From Moraxella caviae (GTDB taxonomy: Bacteria > Pseudomonadota > Gammaproteobacteria > Pseudomonadales > Moraxellaceae): a stretch of 64,000 bases of DNA. Within the stretch, counting starts at the first letter, position 1. Every line of letters starts with the position of its first letter. The stretch covers positions 62,001 to 126,000 of the forward strand of contig NZ_MUXU01000039.1 in assembly GCF_002014985.1 (NCBI RefSeq), given 5' to 3'. Position numbers and translations under genes: made by a program. Positions 8,720 through 18,414 of the stretch are shown piece by piece. The notes under the pieces are model-generated. The model did no database searches. It was given only the letters and a program-made list of their open reading frames with translations, and was not told the DNA's origin.

Positions 8720-9841
8720 TCACTGCCTGCGCTTTAACAAATACACGCCTGCAAGCGTGCTGATGACAATCGGCAACAGCGCCATCAACAAAGGCGATAT
8801 GCCAGCCGCCAGTGCGATAAATCCTGTCAAATCCGTCAAATAACTAAACAGCAACCCTGTCAATAACGCCAGCACAATGCGCAGCCCCAAGCCTTGCGAA
8901 CGCAGCGAACCAAACACAAAAGACGACGCCACGAGCACCAAAGACAGCACCGCAAAAGGCGACAGCAGCTTTTGCCAAAACGCCACTTCATGACGCAGCG
9001 AACGTGAATCTTGGTGCTGCATAAGCTGACCGTGCGCATACAAATCCGTCAGCGACATATCTTCAGGCTCTTTGGTGAGCAAATGCACATCGGTCGGCGC
9101 AATCGGCAGGCTGAGCAATCTGTCATCATCATGCGCGCGCGACACGCCAGCAGTGCTGATTTGCACTTCGTCCACGCCTTGCAGTTGCCAAGTGTATTCG
9201 CCAGCGTTTGCATTGCTTTTTATTTGATTGGCTTGATTGGTTTGGTGCTGATAAATGCCAGAATCCGCGCGTAAAGCAGCCGTCAAATTGCTCGCTTCGT
9301 CCAGCCGATAACGCTTGGTTTCGCCAAGTTTGCCATCGCTGTCGGCATAGCTGATATACACAACGTCTTGACCGCCATCACGCGGCACAACCGACCAATA
9401 GCCATGCACCGAAGTGATTTTATCGTCTTGTATGTGCGATTTGATGATTTCGGCTTTTTGGTTGGCGATGGGCAGCACAAACTGATTCACCCCAAGCGCA
9501 ATCAGCACAAACAACACCGCAGGAATCATCGTCCAGCCAATGATTTTATACAAGCTCAAACCCGCCGCACGCATACTGGTCAGCTCGCTGTGATTGGCAA
9601 GCAAACCTAAGCCCACCACTGCGCCCAAAAGCGCGCCCGTTGGGATAAATTGCACCAAAAAATACGGCGAACGATACAGCATATAATGCAGCGCGTCCAT
9701 GGCGGTATAGCTGTCATTGACATTATCAAGCTCGGATAAGTACGCAAACACTGTCTGTAAAAGCCACAGCCCCACCACTGCGCCCAGCATGGCAAGCAAG
9801 GCGGCACGCATGACGTAGCGTGGCAAAATCATCGTTTTCAT
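8720..9841 (-). CDS. lptG: LPS export ABC transporter permease LptG
   Basis: LptG is one of the two permeases that, with LptF and the LptB ATPase, extract lipopolysaccharide from the inner membrane and drive it to the outer membrane. The 373-residue protein has three N-terminal membrane segments (starting MILPRYVMRAALLAMLGAVVGLWLLQTVF). A periplasmic beta-jellyroll of about 150 residues follows, then three C-terminal segments (SPFAVLSLVLVASSFVFGSLRSQGLGLRI). The N-terminal ELTSMRAAGLSLYKI loop is the conserved coupling-helix region for LptB. Its start overlaps the lptF stop by four bases (ATGA), so the pair is translationally coupled. Confidence 0.95.
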   Translation of the reverse strand: MKTMILPRYVMRAALLAMLGAVVGLWLLQTVFAYLSELDNVNDSYTAMDALHYMLYRSPYFLVQFIPTGALLGAVVGLGLLANHSELTSMRAAGLSLYKIIGWTMIPAVLFVLIALGVNQFVLPIANQKAEIIKSHIQDDKITSVHGYWSVVPRDGGQDVVYISYADSDGKLGETKRYRLDEASNLTAALRADSGIYQHQTNQANQIKSNANAGEYTWQLQGVDEVQISTAGVSRAHDDDRLLSLPIAPTDVHLLTKEPEDMSLTDLYAHGQLMQHQDSRSLRHEVAFWQKLLSPFAVLSLVLVASSFVFGSLRSQGLGLRIVLALLTGLLFSYLTDLTGFIALAAGISPLLMALLPIVISTLAGVYLLKRRQ

Positions 9842-11100
9842 AGCTTGCTCCGCTTAGTTTGTGGGGTTTGAACGCTTGGATTTTGGGTGTTTAAATTGTG
9901 CGCATTTTGGTGTTTGGCAAGACGAAACCGCGCCATGATGCGCTCGTGATAATTTAAATACAGCGCAAACGCAAAAAACAGTGCAATCACCACAGGATAT
10001 GCCCACACGCCAAGTTTGCCCTTGCTGATGCTTTCTTTGAGCGAAATGACAATCAGCGCACTCGCCACAAAAATAAACACCGAAGGAATCAGCTTAAACC
10101 AGCGCCCTTGTCTTGGTCGCACCTGCGCAAGCGGCGTGGCAAGCATGAGCGCCAAAATAATGAGCCAAGGCAAACTCACACGATAGCCAAGCTCAGCTTT
10201 GGCTTCTGGCACATTGTCATAAGGCAGCTTGCCTTGTACCACCGCCCATAAATCCGCCGTGCGCCAGCCTTCAATTTTCACAGGCTTAGCTTCATTTGGC
10301 TGCGCCACATCAAGGCTAATGCGATAACGCTCAAAGCCCACTTGGCTGTATTTACGGCTGGTTGCGTCCACTTCATAACGTCTGCCTTGATGCAAATCCA
10401 GCTGCAGCACACCGCCATCGCCTGACACTTGCGTGGCGGATTTGGCATAAATCAGCGTGTCTTTTTCACTAATCAGCTCGCTTGGAATTTTATGCTCGGA
10501 AAATTCAGACAATGCTTGCTGCTGCTCGTCTGTCAAGGGCGTTGCCGCTTGTTTTGGCGTATCACTTGCCATCTGAATGACTAAAACGTCTTGTAAATAT
10601 TCACGATTTTCGCCAATCTCGCCAACATACAAATGATAATCGCCACTGCTGATGAAAGATTTTGGCTTGATTAAATCAAACACTTCCACCAAAGATTGTT
10701 CTTGCCATAAATTCGCCGCACGCTCCACGCCCCAAGGCTTGCCAATAAGCGCAATCCACGTCTGCAGCACAAACGCCAAAAGCACCAAAGGCACAAGCAA
10801 ACGGCTCAATCTGCCACGACTGATACCGCTGCCCACGACAATCGCCATCTCATGATCGGCATACATTCGCCCCAGCACCAGCATGAGCGCGATAAAAAAC
10901 GCCAGCGGAAAAATCAGCTCCAAAAAGTACGGCAAATTATAACCAATCAGCGTAAACAGCACGCCAACGTCCAGTCCGCCTTCTACCGCGATGCCAAAAT
11001 AACGAATCAGCCGCCCACCCAAAAGCATGACCACCAAAAACCCAAGCACAAGGGCGGTGGTTGTGGCAACTTGCCAAGTCATGTAGCGGCGTAAAATCAC
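9838..11100 (-). CDS. lptF: LPS export ABC transporter permease LptF
   Basis: LptF is the partner permease of LptG in the LptB2FG complex of the inner membrane. I place the start at a GTG at 11100 (protein MILRRYMTWQVATTT), because LptF proteins begin with this short basic stretch. AGGGA lies eight bases upstream of that codon. The frame stays open to 11253, but the extra 51 residues are not LptF-like. The resulting 420-residue protein has the expected six membrane segments and a central periplasmic domain. The cytoplasmic loop MAIVVGSGISRGRLSRLL matches the LptB-contact loop. It is divergent from pepA, a common arrangement. Confidence 0.93.
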   Translation of the reverse strand: MILRRYMTWQVATTTALVLGFLVVMLLGGRLIRYFGIAVEGGLDVGVLFTLIGYNLPYFLELIFPLAFFIALMLVLGRMYADHEMAIVVGSGISRGRLSRLLVPLVLLAFVLQTWIALIGKPWGVERAANLWQEQSLVEVFDLIKPKSFISSGDYHLYVGEIGENREYLQDVLVIQMASDTPKQAATPLTDEQQQALSEFSEHKIPSELISEKDTLIYAKSATQVSGDGGVLQLDLHQGRRYEVDATSRKYSQVGFERYRISLDVAQPNEAKPVKIEGWRTADLWAVVQGKLPYDNVPEAKAELGYRVSLPWLIILALMLATPLAQVRPRQGRWFKLIPSVFIFVASALIVISLKESISKGKLGVWAYPVVIALFFAFALYLNYHERIMARFRLAKHQNAHNLNTQNPSVQTPQTKRSKL

Positions 11101-11519
11101 AAATAAAATCCCTAGCTGATTTGATAAAAATGCAAGCGCATATGGCAACTTATGGCAATGATTTACCAGCGTCAAATTTGCCATTGTCAAACTTGCTATT
11201 ATAACAAAAACCGCCACAAAAACCACACTAACCGCCAAGCCAAGTTCAAGCATTTTAAAGCGCTTGTTAAAGACTTACGATTTCACGGCAGAATTTATCG
11301 CTTTGGTGTGGCAAAGCCTGCAAAATGTGCTACACTAAAGCATGCCCAAAGTGGCTTATTTGTGCGGCTGCGATATTTTATGATTTTATGCCGCACACCT
11401 AATGACAACTTGGCAAGTGTTTAAAAAGTATGCTTAAATCAAACTTAAGCCAGCCTACTTTTAAGACCACGCCCAACAACTTTTTAAACTTTCACACAAA
11501 CAACAGTTAGGAAGATAGC
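11101..11519. other. Divergent spacer between lptF and pepA
   Basis: This 419-base spacer carries the leftward lptFG promoter (listed separately) and a rightward pepA promoter that I cannot pin down; a TGCTACACT word at 11328-11336 is the best -10 candidate. The pepA ribosome site AGGAAG lies just before 11520. No other gene is visible. Confidence 0.55.
11196..11206 (-). promoter_or_regulatory. Extended -10 element for lptFG
   Basis: On the minus strand the sequence reads TGTTATAAT, a TGn-TATAAT extended -10 with the hexamer at 11198-11203, about 100 bases upstream of the lptF start. No strong -35 is visible, which is usual for extended -10 promoters. Confidence 0.5.
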
Positions 11520-13010
11520 ATGACAACTTTAGCGTTTGACAGCAAACTTGGCGTGAAAAAAAGCGCCAAAAACGCACCGCACTTGATTATTTTTGCCGAC
11601 AGCGATGGCAAGATTCTAGGCGGTTTTGACAACGACACCAATCTTGAGCGCGCAGCAAATTTAATCAGCGCCGCCAACTTTTCAGGCGCACTTGGCGAAA
11701 CCGTGAGCGATTACGCCCTAGCCGATAAAGCGTCTGCCATCAGCGTGATTGGCGTGGGCAAACTTGGCAAACTGGCAAATAACATCGCCAAAGTCGCAGC
11801 CGCCGCCTTTAAAGCTGGCAAAAACAGCAAAAATGTAGTGATTTTATGGGGCGATGTGCTGTGCCAGCAGCATTTTGGGCAATTTGCCTTGGCGTTTTTG
11901 AACGCAGGCTATCGCTTTGACACTTATAAATCAGAAAAAACCAAAACCACGCTAAGCACCGCCACCATCATCAGCACCAAAGATACCGCTGCCGATTATG
12001 AGCGTGCTTTGGCGCATGCACAGGCGACTTTCATCGGTCAAAGCCTTACGCGCGATGTGGCAAACGAAGCGCCAAACGTGATGAACCCAAGCGAACTTGC
12101 CAAAGTCGCCAAACAACTGGGCAAAGAGTATAGCGATGTCGTAAACGTCAATGTGCTTGGCGAAAAAGAGATGGCAAAACTTGGCATGGGCTGCTTTTTG
12201 GCGGTGTCAAAAGGCTCGGACGAAGAAGGTAAGCTCGTTGTCATTGAATACTTTGGCAAATCTGGCAAAGGCAAAAAAGCCAAACTTAAAAACCCAATCG
12301 CCCTAGTCGGCAAAGGCATTACTTTTGACACTGGCGGCATTTCGCTAAAACCAGCCGCTGGCATGGACGAGATGAAATACGACATGGGCGGCGCGGCTGC
12401 CATGCTGGGTACGATTAAGGCGGTGTGCGAAGCTCGCCTTGCGCTGGATGTCGTGGTGGTGCTGGCGTGCGCTGAAAATATGCCATCTGGCAAAGCGTCT
12501 CGCCCGGGCGACATCGTTACCGCCATGAATGGCATGAGCGTAGAAATCCTAAATACTGACGCTGAAGGCCGTCTGGTGCTGTGCGATGCGCTGTGCTACA
12601 CCCAAGACAACTACAAACCTGCCACCATCATTGACGCTGCCACCTTGACAGGCGCGTGCGTGATTGCGCTTGGCGGCGTGCGCTCTGGATTGTACAGTAA
12701 TGACGAAGACACGCTGTTTGCCCTGCAATCAGCTGGCGAATACTCAGGCGACTTAGTATGGCAAATGCCGCTGGACGATGCCTATGACGCACAGCTAAAA
12801 TCTACCTTCGCAGACGTGCAAAACATTGGCGGACGTGAAGCTGGCTCGGTAACAGCAGCGTGTTTCTTGCAACGTTTTATCAAGGAAAACCAAGCGTGGG
12901 CGCACCTTGACATCGCAGGCACGGCTTGGCAATCTGGCGAAAACAAAGGCGCAAGCGGTCGTCCTGTGCCGATGCTGGTGCAATATCTTGCCAATCAAGT
13001 AAGCAACTAA
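11520..13010 (+). CDS. pepA: Leucyl aminopeptidase (M17, PepA)
   Basis: PepA is a cytosolic two-metal aminopeptidase that removes N-terminal residues. In some bacteria it also binds DNA at recombination or regulatory sites. The 496-residue protein has the M17 signature NTDAEGRL starting at residue 345 and the metal-binding segment VGKGITFDTGGISLKPAAGMDEMKYDMGGAA. The C-terminal catalytic half is well conserved, while the N-terminal macro-like half is diverged, as is usual. A ribosome site AGGAAG precedes the ATG. A strong intrinsic terminator follows, so the gene is monocistronic here; the holC and valS neighbours seen in many relatives are absent. Confidence 0.96.
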   Translation: MTTLAFDSKLGVKKSAKNAPHLIIFADSDGKILGGFDNDTNLERAANLISAANFSGALGETVSDYALADKASAISVIGVGKLGKLANNIAKVAAAAFKAGKNSKNVVILWGDVLCQQHFGQFALAFLNAGYRFDTYKSEKTKTTLSTATIISTKDTAADYERALAHAQATFIGQSLTRDVANEAPNVMNPSELAKVAKQLGKEYSDVVNVNVLGEKEMAKLGMGCFLAVSKGSDEEGKLVVIEYFGKSGKGKKAKLKNPIALVGKGITFDTGGISLKPAAGMDEMKYDMGGAAAMLGTIKAVCEARLALDVVVVLACAENMPSGKASRPGDIVTAMNGMSVEILNTDAEGRLVLCDALCYTQDNYKPATIIDAATLTGACVIALGGVRSGLYSNDEDTLFALQSAGEYSGDLVWQMPLDDAYDAQLKSTFADVQNIGGREAGSVTAACFLQRFIKENQAWAHLDIAGTAWQSGENKGASGRPVPMLVQYLANQVSN

Positions 13011-13025
13011 ACCCAAACCATCAAA

Positions 13026-13056
13026 GCCGCCCATCGCCTGATGGGTGGTTTTTTGG
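13026..13056 (+). terminator. Terminator of pepA
   Basis: The arms CCGCCCATC and GATGGGTGG are separated by GCCT and followed by TTTTTT. Confidence 0.92.
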
Positions 13057-13213
13057 TGGCAAGATTTAAAGTTTGTAAAATTGACAGATTTGCTGGCAAA
13101 ATATAGCCGTGATTGGATTGGTGCTACAGGTTGAGTTGGCAAGGTAAATCATCAGTCCAGCTAGCAAAAAACTCAGCTTTTAAAAACAAATTTTTAATCC
13201 ATAGGAAGCTGTC

Positions 13214-13444
13214 ATGGCAACGCTGATGCAAAAAGACGTACTGCTTGAGATGGTGTTTTTTATCAACGCTCGCGTTTTTCATGCCGAAGGTAAAATCAGC
13301 GAACGTGAAATGATGAATGACTTGATTTGGCTGGGCGCTAAGAAAAATGAGTATTATGGCACCGATGAAAGCAGGCTTGATTATGACGCTGAATTAAGTG
13401 AATTAAAAACTTTAAAACACAAGTACGAAACTTTATGCGCTTAA
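13214..13444 (+). CDS. Small protein of unknown function (76 aa)
   Basis: This 76-residue protein begins MATLMQKDVLLEMVFFINARVFHAEG. It is mostly charged and predicted helical, with no signal peptide or membrane segment. AGGAAG lies six bases before the ATG, and the frame is clean between a terminator and a noncoding gap, which supports a real gene. I do not recognise a family. The charged C-terminal half (DAELSELKTLKHKYETL) could form a short coiled coil. A soluble, perhaps protein-binding, product is all that can be said. Confidence 0.6.
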   Translation: MATLMQKDVLLEMVFFINARVFHAEGKISEREMMNDLIWLGAKKNEYYGTDESRLDYDAELSELKTLKHKYETLCA

Positions 13445-13622
13445 TCGTTGATATTTAAAATACACCAAACGCTCGTTCATTTTACAAATTTAAAACCCAA
13501 AACCATCATAAATGCTAAATACAACTCAAGACGTGTTTGCACCGCCTAAACCCAATTCCAAAACCGCTGCAAACATCGCCAAAACATTTTATAATTAAGC
13601 AAACCAACCGCCAAACACAAAT

Positions 13623-14549
13623 ATGCGCAACAATCCGCACAATACCAAAACCCACAACCAAACCCTAACCATCGTCAGCGTAACAGGACATCAAGCCTAC
13701 GCCGAAGGGTCGGTTTTTGCCATTTTGCGCAGCCGTGCTGAGCTGCTGCACAGATTTCCTGATGTGCAGTGTCTGCTTGTCAGTCCAGAAAAACCGCACG
13801 ATTTGCCTGACGAAATTCGCCACATTTGCTGCTCGCCTTTTAGTTATTTTGAGTACAATCTTTTTATGGTGTACATGCTCGGCTCGCTCATTGATACCGA
13901 CTTTGCGCTCGTGGTGCAAAATGACGGCTGGGTGATTGACGGCACAAAATGGCGTGATGAATTTTTGGAGTATGATTACATCGGTGCGCCCATCGCCCAT
14001 TTTTATGAAATTCACGACCACGAACCCACGCATTTTTATGATCATATGTTTTGGGCGAAGCATTGGCAAAATCCACCCCAAAATCTGCACACGCCCCAAA
14101 ATGGCGGTTTTTCGCTGCGCAGTCGCAAGTTGCTTGATGCGCCGCGTGCGCTGAATTTAGAATATAAAATCCACGCACCTAATGCCTTTAACCCTGCTTC
14201 TGGCAAGCCTGTGGGCATAAAATGGGGGCATGGCGGCTATCATGAAGATGTGTATCTGACCACCGCCAAACGGCAGCTGCTTGAGCAACACGGCATTAAA
14301 TTTGCGCCTTTGCCCGTGGCGGCACTGTTCTCGATGGAAATGATTACTTGTCAAATATGCTATCAAATCCCCATTGACGAAGTGTTCGGCGCGCACTTTT
14401 GCTCAGGCATGATCTTAACTGGTACTAACAGCGTGCTTTTGGCAGACCCGTTTTATCACACCGATGAAATGCTGAGCAATTTTCCCACCATCAAACGCCT
14501 AAAAGACCTTGGCTATCAGCTGTATCTTGACGAAAATACGCCTGCATGA
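13623..14549 (+). CDS. DUF5672-type putative glycosyltransferase
   Basis: This 308-residue cytoplasmic protein carries the DUF5672 pattern. VVQNDGWVIDGTKWRDEFLEYDYIGAP is a donor-site-like region with acidic residues. The later NGGFSLRSRKLL, HEDVYLTT and a C-terminal FGAHFCSG segment also match. These features resemble GT-A-like glycosyltransferases encoded in surface polysaccharide loci. The first 20 residues are Asn/Thr/His-rich and may not be native; the ATG at 13623 has no good ribosome site, so an internal start is possible. It stands alone, with a terminator behind it. Sugar transfer to LPS or another surface glycan is inferred from the family and is not shown. Confidence 0.7.
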   Translation: MRNNPHNTKTHNQTLTIVSVTGHQAYAEGSVFAILRSRAELLHRFPDVQCLLVSPEKPHDLPDEIRHICCSPFSYFEYNLFMVYMLGSLIDTDFALVVQNDGWVIDGTKWRDEFLEYDYIGAPIAHFYEIHDHEPTHFYDHMFWAKHWQNPPQNLHTPQNGGFSLRSRKLLDAPRALNLEYKIHAPNAFNPASGKPVGIKWGHGGYHEDVYLTTAKRQLLEQHGIKFAPLPVAALFSMEMITCQICYQIPIDEVFGAHFCSGMILTGTNSVLLADPFYHTDEMLSNFPTIKRLKDLGYQLYLDENTPA

Positions 14550-14563
14550 CTGCCAAATTCATA

Positions 14564-14605
14564 ACAAAACCCAAATCACCTTTTGCGATTTGGGTTTTAT
14601 TTTGT
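14564..14605. terminator. Terminator after the DUF5672 gene
   Basis: A perfect 12-bp stem is formed by AAAACCCAAATC (14566-14577) and GATTTGGGTTTT (14587-14598), followed by ATTTTG. It serves the plus-strand gene and could also stop leftward lspA transcripts. Confidence 0.85.
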
Positions 14606-14690
14606 CAATCAATTAAGCTAAGTGAATCTAAGTTAATCAAGATAAGTCAATTAAGCCAAATCAATTAAATCCAGCCAATTAAACCAAGCC
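14604..14690. repeat. Degenerate CAATTAA-rich repeat between convergent genes
   Basis: Words such as TCAATTAAGC, TAAGTTAATC and GTCAATTAAGCC recur with a spacing of about 13-15 bases. The array is noncoding and lies just downstream of lspA. Confidence 0.5.
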
Positions 14691-14698
14691 AAACGCAC

Positions 14699-15232
14699 TC
14701 ACTCTTGTTTGCGCTTGGCTTCAAAAAACAGCATATCAATCACCACGAACGCCATGCCCACGCAAATGCCAATATCGGCAATATTAAAAATCGGATAATG
14801 CCACACATCTGCATAATGAACGTGAATAAAATCAATCACATAGCCGTGTATAAAGCGGTCAATCACATTGCCGATTGCGCCGCCCAGCACCAACGCCAGC
14901 CCAAAAGACAATAAGTGTGCTGATTTTGGCACTTGGCGCAAATAAGTGATGATGAATACCGACACAAACAAGCCTAGACCTGCAAAAAACCACTTTTGCC
15001 AGCCGCCAGCGTCCGCCATAAAGCTAAATGCCGCACCGTAATTATACGCCAGCGTCCAGTTTAACACAGGCGCAATCACGTCCATCGTCTCACCAAGCTC
15101 AAAGCGTGTATTAAAAAAATACTTGCTGATTTGGTCAATGACAAGCACGAACGCCGCCAGCAGATAATAACGAGTCGCCAGCTTGCCATTGGGCGCAAGG
15201 GTTACGCTTAGATTTTTGCTAGAATTAGGCAT
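14699..15232 (-). CDS. lspA: Prolipoprotein signal peptidase (LspA)
   Basis: LspA is the inner-membrane aspartyl protease that removes the signal peptide of diacylglyceryl-modified lipoproteins. The 177-residue protein has four hydrophobic segments. Its two catalytic-Asp regions are [14 protein letters not shown] and [11 protein letters not shown], and the YNYGAAFSF loop is also typical. I chose the ATG at 15232, which has GGAGAG about nine bases upstream and overlaps the ileS end by eight bases. A Met ten codons further up would overlap by 38. Coupling ileS-lspA is a widespread arrangement. Confidence 0.94.
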   Translation of the reverse strand: MPNSSKNLSVTLAPNGKLATRYYLLAAFVLVIDQISKYFFNTRFELGETMDVIAPVLNWTLAYNYGAAFSFMADAGGWQKWFFAGLGLFVSVFIITYLRQVPKSAHLLSFGLALVLGGAIGNVIDRFIHGYVIDFIHVHYADVWHYPIFNIADIGICVGMAFVVIDMLFFEAKRKQE

Positions 15233-17990
15233 AGCGGCGCTCTCCACCTTCACCAAAGGCATTGGTTACGCAGCGGCCGCACAGCTCTGGATGTTCGGCA
15301 TTTGCGCCCACATCGGTGCGAATGTGCCAGCAGCGCACGCATTTTTCGCCCACAGCAGGCGCAATGCGCACACCCAGCTCGCCATCGCCTTGCTTGACGG
15401 CAGCATCACTGGTGATGAACACAAAGCGCGCTTCATCGCCCAGCTTGTCAAGTGCGCTAAACACCGCACCGCTTGCGCTAATTTCTACTTGGGCGGTTAG
15501 GTTGCTGCTTACGGTCTTGGCGATTCGCGCATCTTCAATCGCCTTATTCACCGTGTCTTTCACCGCCAAAATCGCTTCCCAATCGCTGACGCTGATGTCG
15601 TTCATTGCAGGCTGTGGCAGCTCATACCAAGTTTGGGCAAAGATGTATTTGTCATTCTCAGCATCACTGCGCACAAATGCCCACGCTTCTTGGGCGGTGA
15701 ATGGCAAAATCGGCGCAATCCAGCGCAACAAAGCGTGCGCAATGTGATGCAGCACCGTCTGCGCTGAGCGGCGTGGCTTGCCATCAGCGCGCGTGGTATA
15801 AGTGCGGTCTTTGATGATGTCTAGGTAAAATCCGCCCAGCGACTGTGAACAAAACGCACTCACCGTCTGCACCGCTTGGTGAAATTCCATGTCGTCATAC
15901 GCTTTGGTGATGGCGTCTTGCGTGGCTTTGGCGTGCGTCAGCATGAATTTATCCAAGCTCACCAGCTCATCAAGCGCCACGCTGTCGGTCGCAGGATTAA
16001 AATCGCTGGTATTCGCCAGCAAAAAGCGCACCGTATTACGAATGCGGCGATAAGTGTCCACCGCGCCTTTAAAGACTTTCTCGCCTGCGCTCATCTCGTA
16101 GCGATAATCAGCAGATGCAATCCACAAACGCAGCATATCCGCGCCTGTTTTGTCAATTTCACGCTGCGGCTCGATGATGTTGCCAAGTGATTTACTCATC
16201 TTACGGCCGTTTTCGTCCACCACAAAGCCATGCGTCAAAACTTGCTTAAATGGTGCACGTCCGTGAATCGCTTCAGACGTCAAAAGCGATGTCTGGAACC
16301 AGCCACGATGTTGGTCGCTGCCTTCTAGGTACATATCGGCAGGATTGGCAAGGCTGTCGTCTTGGTCAAGCACCGCAAAATGTGTCGTCCCAGAATCAAA
16401 CCACACATCAAGCGTGTCGCTCACTTTATTATACTGGCTGGCTTCATCGCCCAAAAAGTCCGCACAACTGGCTTCAAACCACGCTTCAATGCCGCCTTTT
16501 TCAATCATTTGCGCCGCTTTTTCAATCAGCTCGCTGGTGCGTGGGTGCAGCTCGTCCGTCTCTTTGTGCGTGAAAAAGGCAATCGGCACACCCCAAGTGC
16601 GCTGACGGCTGATACACCAGTCAGGACGGTCAGCCACCATCGCTTCAATGCGGTTTTGCCCCCAAGCAGGTGTCCACGTTACGTTTTTGATGTCGGCAAG
16701 CGCCTTTTCACGCAGCCCCATTTTCTCCATGCTGATAAACCACTGCGGCGTGGCACGGAAAATGATTGGCGTTTTGTGTCGCCAGCAATGCGGATAGCTG
16801 TGGCGGATTTTGTCGTGTTTTAAAAGATTGCCAGAATTTGCCAATGCTTCTAAAATCTGCGGCTGTGCTTTATAAATATGCTCGCCCACAAATACCTTGG
16901 CGGCTGGCAAATACACGCCTGTATCGCCCACAGGATTTTCCACTGGCAAATTGTATTTTTGACCTACGTTATAGTCGTCCACACCGTGCGCTGGCGCGGT
17001 ATGCACAAGCCCCGTACCACTGTCAATGGTAACGTGTTCGCCCAAAATCAGCGATACTTCACGCTCGTCAATCAGCGGGTGCTGCACCTTAACAAACTCA
17101 AGTGCTTCGCCTTTTAATTTGGCAAGCTCGCCCAAATTCTCAAGCTCAAGCGTCTCAAGCACGCTTTTCGCCAATTCGCTGGCAAGCAGCAGCACGCCTT
17201 TGGCAGTCTTAATAAAGCTGTATTCTTCGTGTGGATTGATGCTGATGGCTTGGTTGGCAGGCAGCGTCCAAGGCGTTGTCGTCCAGATGACCGCATACGC
17301 CTTCTCATCGCCCAAATCCACCACGCCTTTTGCGTCCGTGATTTCAAAGCCCACAAAAATGGCGTCTGATGTCTTATCGGCATATTCCACTTCCGCTTCC
17401 GCCAGCGCAGACGCACAGTCCAAGCACCAGTTCACAGGCTTAAGCCCACGCACGATATGACCGTTGTCATAAATCTTGCCAAGCGCACGTACGATGTTGG
17501 CTTCTTGGGCAAAATTCATGGTGAGATAAGGATTATCCCAATCGCCCAGCACACCAAGACGCTTAAAATCTTTCATTTGCAAGGCGATTTGGCTCGTGGC
17601 ATATTCACGGCACAGCTTACGAAATTCGGTGGCATCCACTTTTTGACCGACTTTACCGACTTTTTGTTCCACTTTTTGCTCAATCGGCAAGCCATGACAA
17701 TCCCAGCCCGGCACATACACCGCATCAAAACCAGACAGATTTTTTGACTTGGTGATGATGTCTTTTAGCACCTTATTGACCGCATGACCTAGGTGAATTT
17801 GTCCGTTGGCGTATGGCGGGCCATCGTGCAAAATGTACTTTGGCAAACCCTTTTTGATGGTGCGAATTTTTTGGTACAAATCGTCCGCTTCCCACTCAGC
17901 CAGCCAGTTCGGCTCACGCTTGGCAAGATCGGCACGCATAGGAAATGGCGTGTCGGCAAGGTTTAAGGTGTTTTTATAATCAACAGTCAT
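15225..17990 (-). CDS. ileS: Isoleucyl-tRNA synthetase
   Basis: IleRS charges tRNA-Ile with isoleucine in the cytoplasm and edits misactivated valine. The 921-residue class I enzyme has the HIGH motif as HLGH (66-69) and KMSKS at about residue 598. A large CP1 editing domain lies between them ([22 protein letters not shown]), and a C-terminal zinc-binding segment follows ([12 protein letters not shown]...CGRCV). Length is standard for the bacterial zinc-containing type. It is the first gene of the ileS-lspA pair. Confidence 0.97.
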   Translation of the reverse strand: MTVDYKNTLNLADTPFPMRADLAKREPNWLAEWEADDLYQKIRTIKKGLPKYILHDGPPYANGQIHLGHAVNKVLKDIITKSKNLSGFDAVYVPGWDCHGLPIEQKVEQKVGKVGQKVDATEFRKLCREYATSQIALQMKDFKRLGVLGDWDNPYLTMNFAQEANIVRALGKIYDNGHIVRGLKPVNWCLDCASALAEAEVEYADKTSDAIFVGFEITDAKGVVDLGDEKAYAVIWTTTPWTLPANQAISINPHEEYSFIKTAKGVLLLASELAKSVLETLELENLGELAKLKGEALEFVKVQHPLIDEREVSLILGEHVTIDSGTGLVHTAPAHGVDDYNVGQKYNLPVENPVGDTGVYLPAAKVFVGEHIYKAQPQILEALANSGNLLKHDKIRHSYPHCWRHKTPIIFRATPQWFISMEKMGLREKALADIKNVTWTPAWGQNRIEAMVADRPDWCISRQRTWGVPIAFFTHKETDELHPRTSELIEKAAQMIEKGGIEAWFEASCADFLGDEASQYNKVSDTLDVWFDSGTTHFAVLDQDDSLANPADMYLEGSDQHRGWFQTSLLTSEAIHGRAPFKQVLTHGFVVDENGRKMSKSLGNIIEPQREIDKTGADMLRLWIASADYRYEMSAGEKVFKGAVDTYRRIRNTVRFLLANTSDFNPATDSVALDELVSLDKFMLTHAKATQDAITKAYDDMEFHQAVQTVSAFCSQSLGGFYLDIIKDRTYTTRADGKPRRSAQTVLHHIAHALLRWIAPILPFTAQEAWAFVRSDAENDKYIFAQTWYELPQPAMNDISVSDWEAILAVKDTVNKAIEDARIAKTVSSNLTAQVEISASGAVFSALDKLGDEARFVFITSDAAVKQGDGELGVRIAPAVGEKCVRCWHIRTDVGANAEHPELCGRCVTNAFGEGGERRYA

Positions 17991-18414
17991 GGTCGCTATC
18001 TTAGGTTTGTTTGTGTGAATTTTACCGTTTTACAATGTCAATTTGGCTTGGCAAATGCCGTAAAATCAACAAAGCCAAATCGCAATAAAATGCTCTATTA
18101 TAGCAAGTTTTTGGCAAAGTAACAGCTTAAAGTACGCCAAATCGCACAAAAATCCTGCGCAAAACCACCAAAAACCACACAAATGCACAAACTTTTTTAT
18201 CATCAATGAAACGTGCGTTCAAGTCTGCGTTTGCCGTTGCGTTTGGGTGGCGTGCGCTTTATAATACGCACATTTACAAAAAGCCCACACAATAGCAACT
18301 TTTAGTTAAATTGCAAAAATGATTATTGCGCATTTAAACAAGGCATTTGCAGGCTGATTGTAAATTTATCATCACAAACCCAATCCAACACAAATCAAAA
18401 CCTAAGGTGAACAC
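17991..18414. other. Divergent spacer between ileS and the NCS2 permease
   Basis: This 424-base spacer is AT-rich and holds the ileS promoter on the left (listed separately). No RNA gene or extended hairpin is evident. The permease start is preceded by AAGGTGA. Confidence 0.55.
18097..18106 (-). promoter_or_regulatory. Extended -10 promoter element for ileS
   Basis: On the minus strand the sequence reads TTGCTATAAT, with the hexamer at 18097-18102, about 110 bases upstream of the ileS ATG. The same TGC-TATAAT form occurs before recA and tRNA-Val in this window. Confidence 0.55.
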
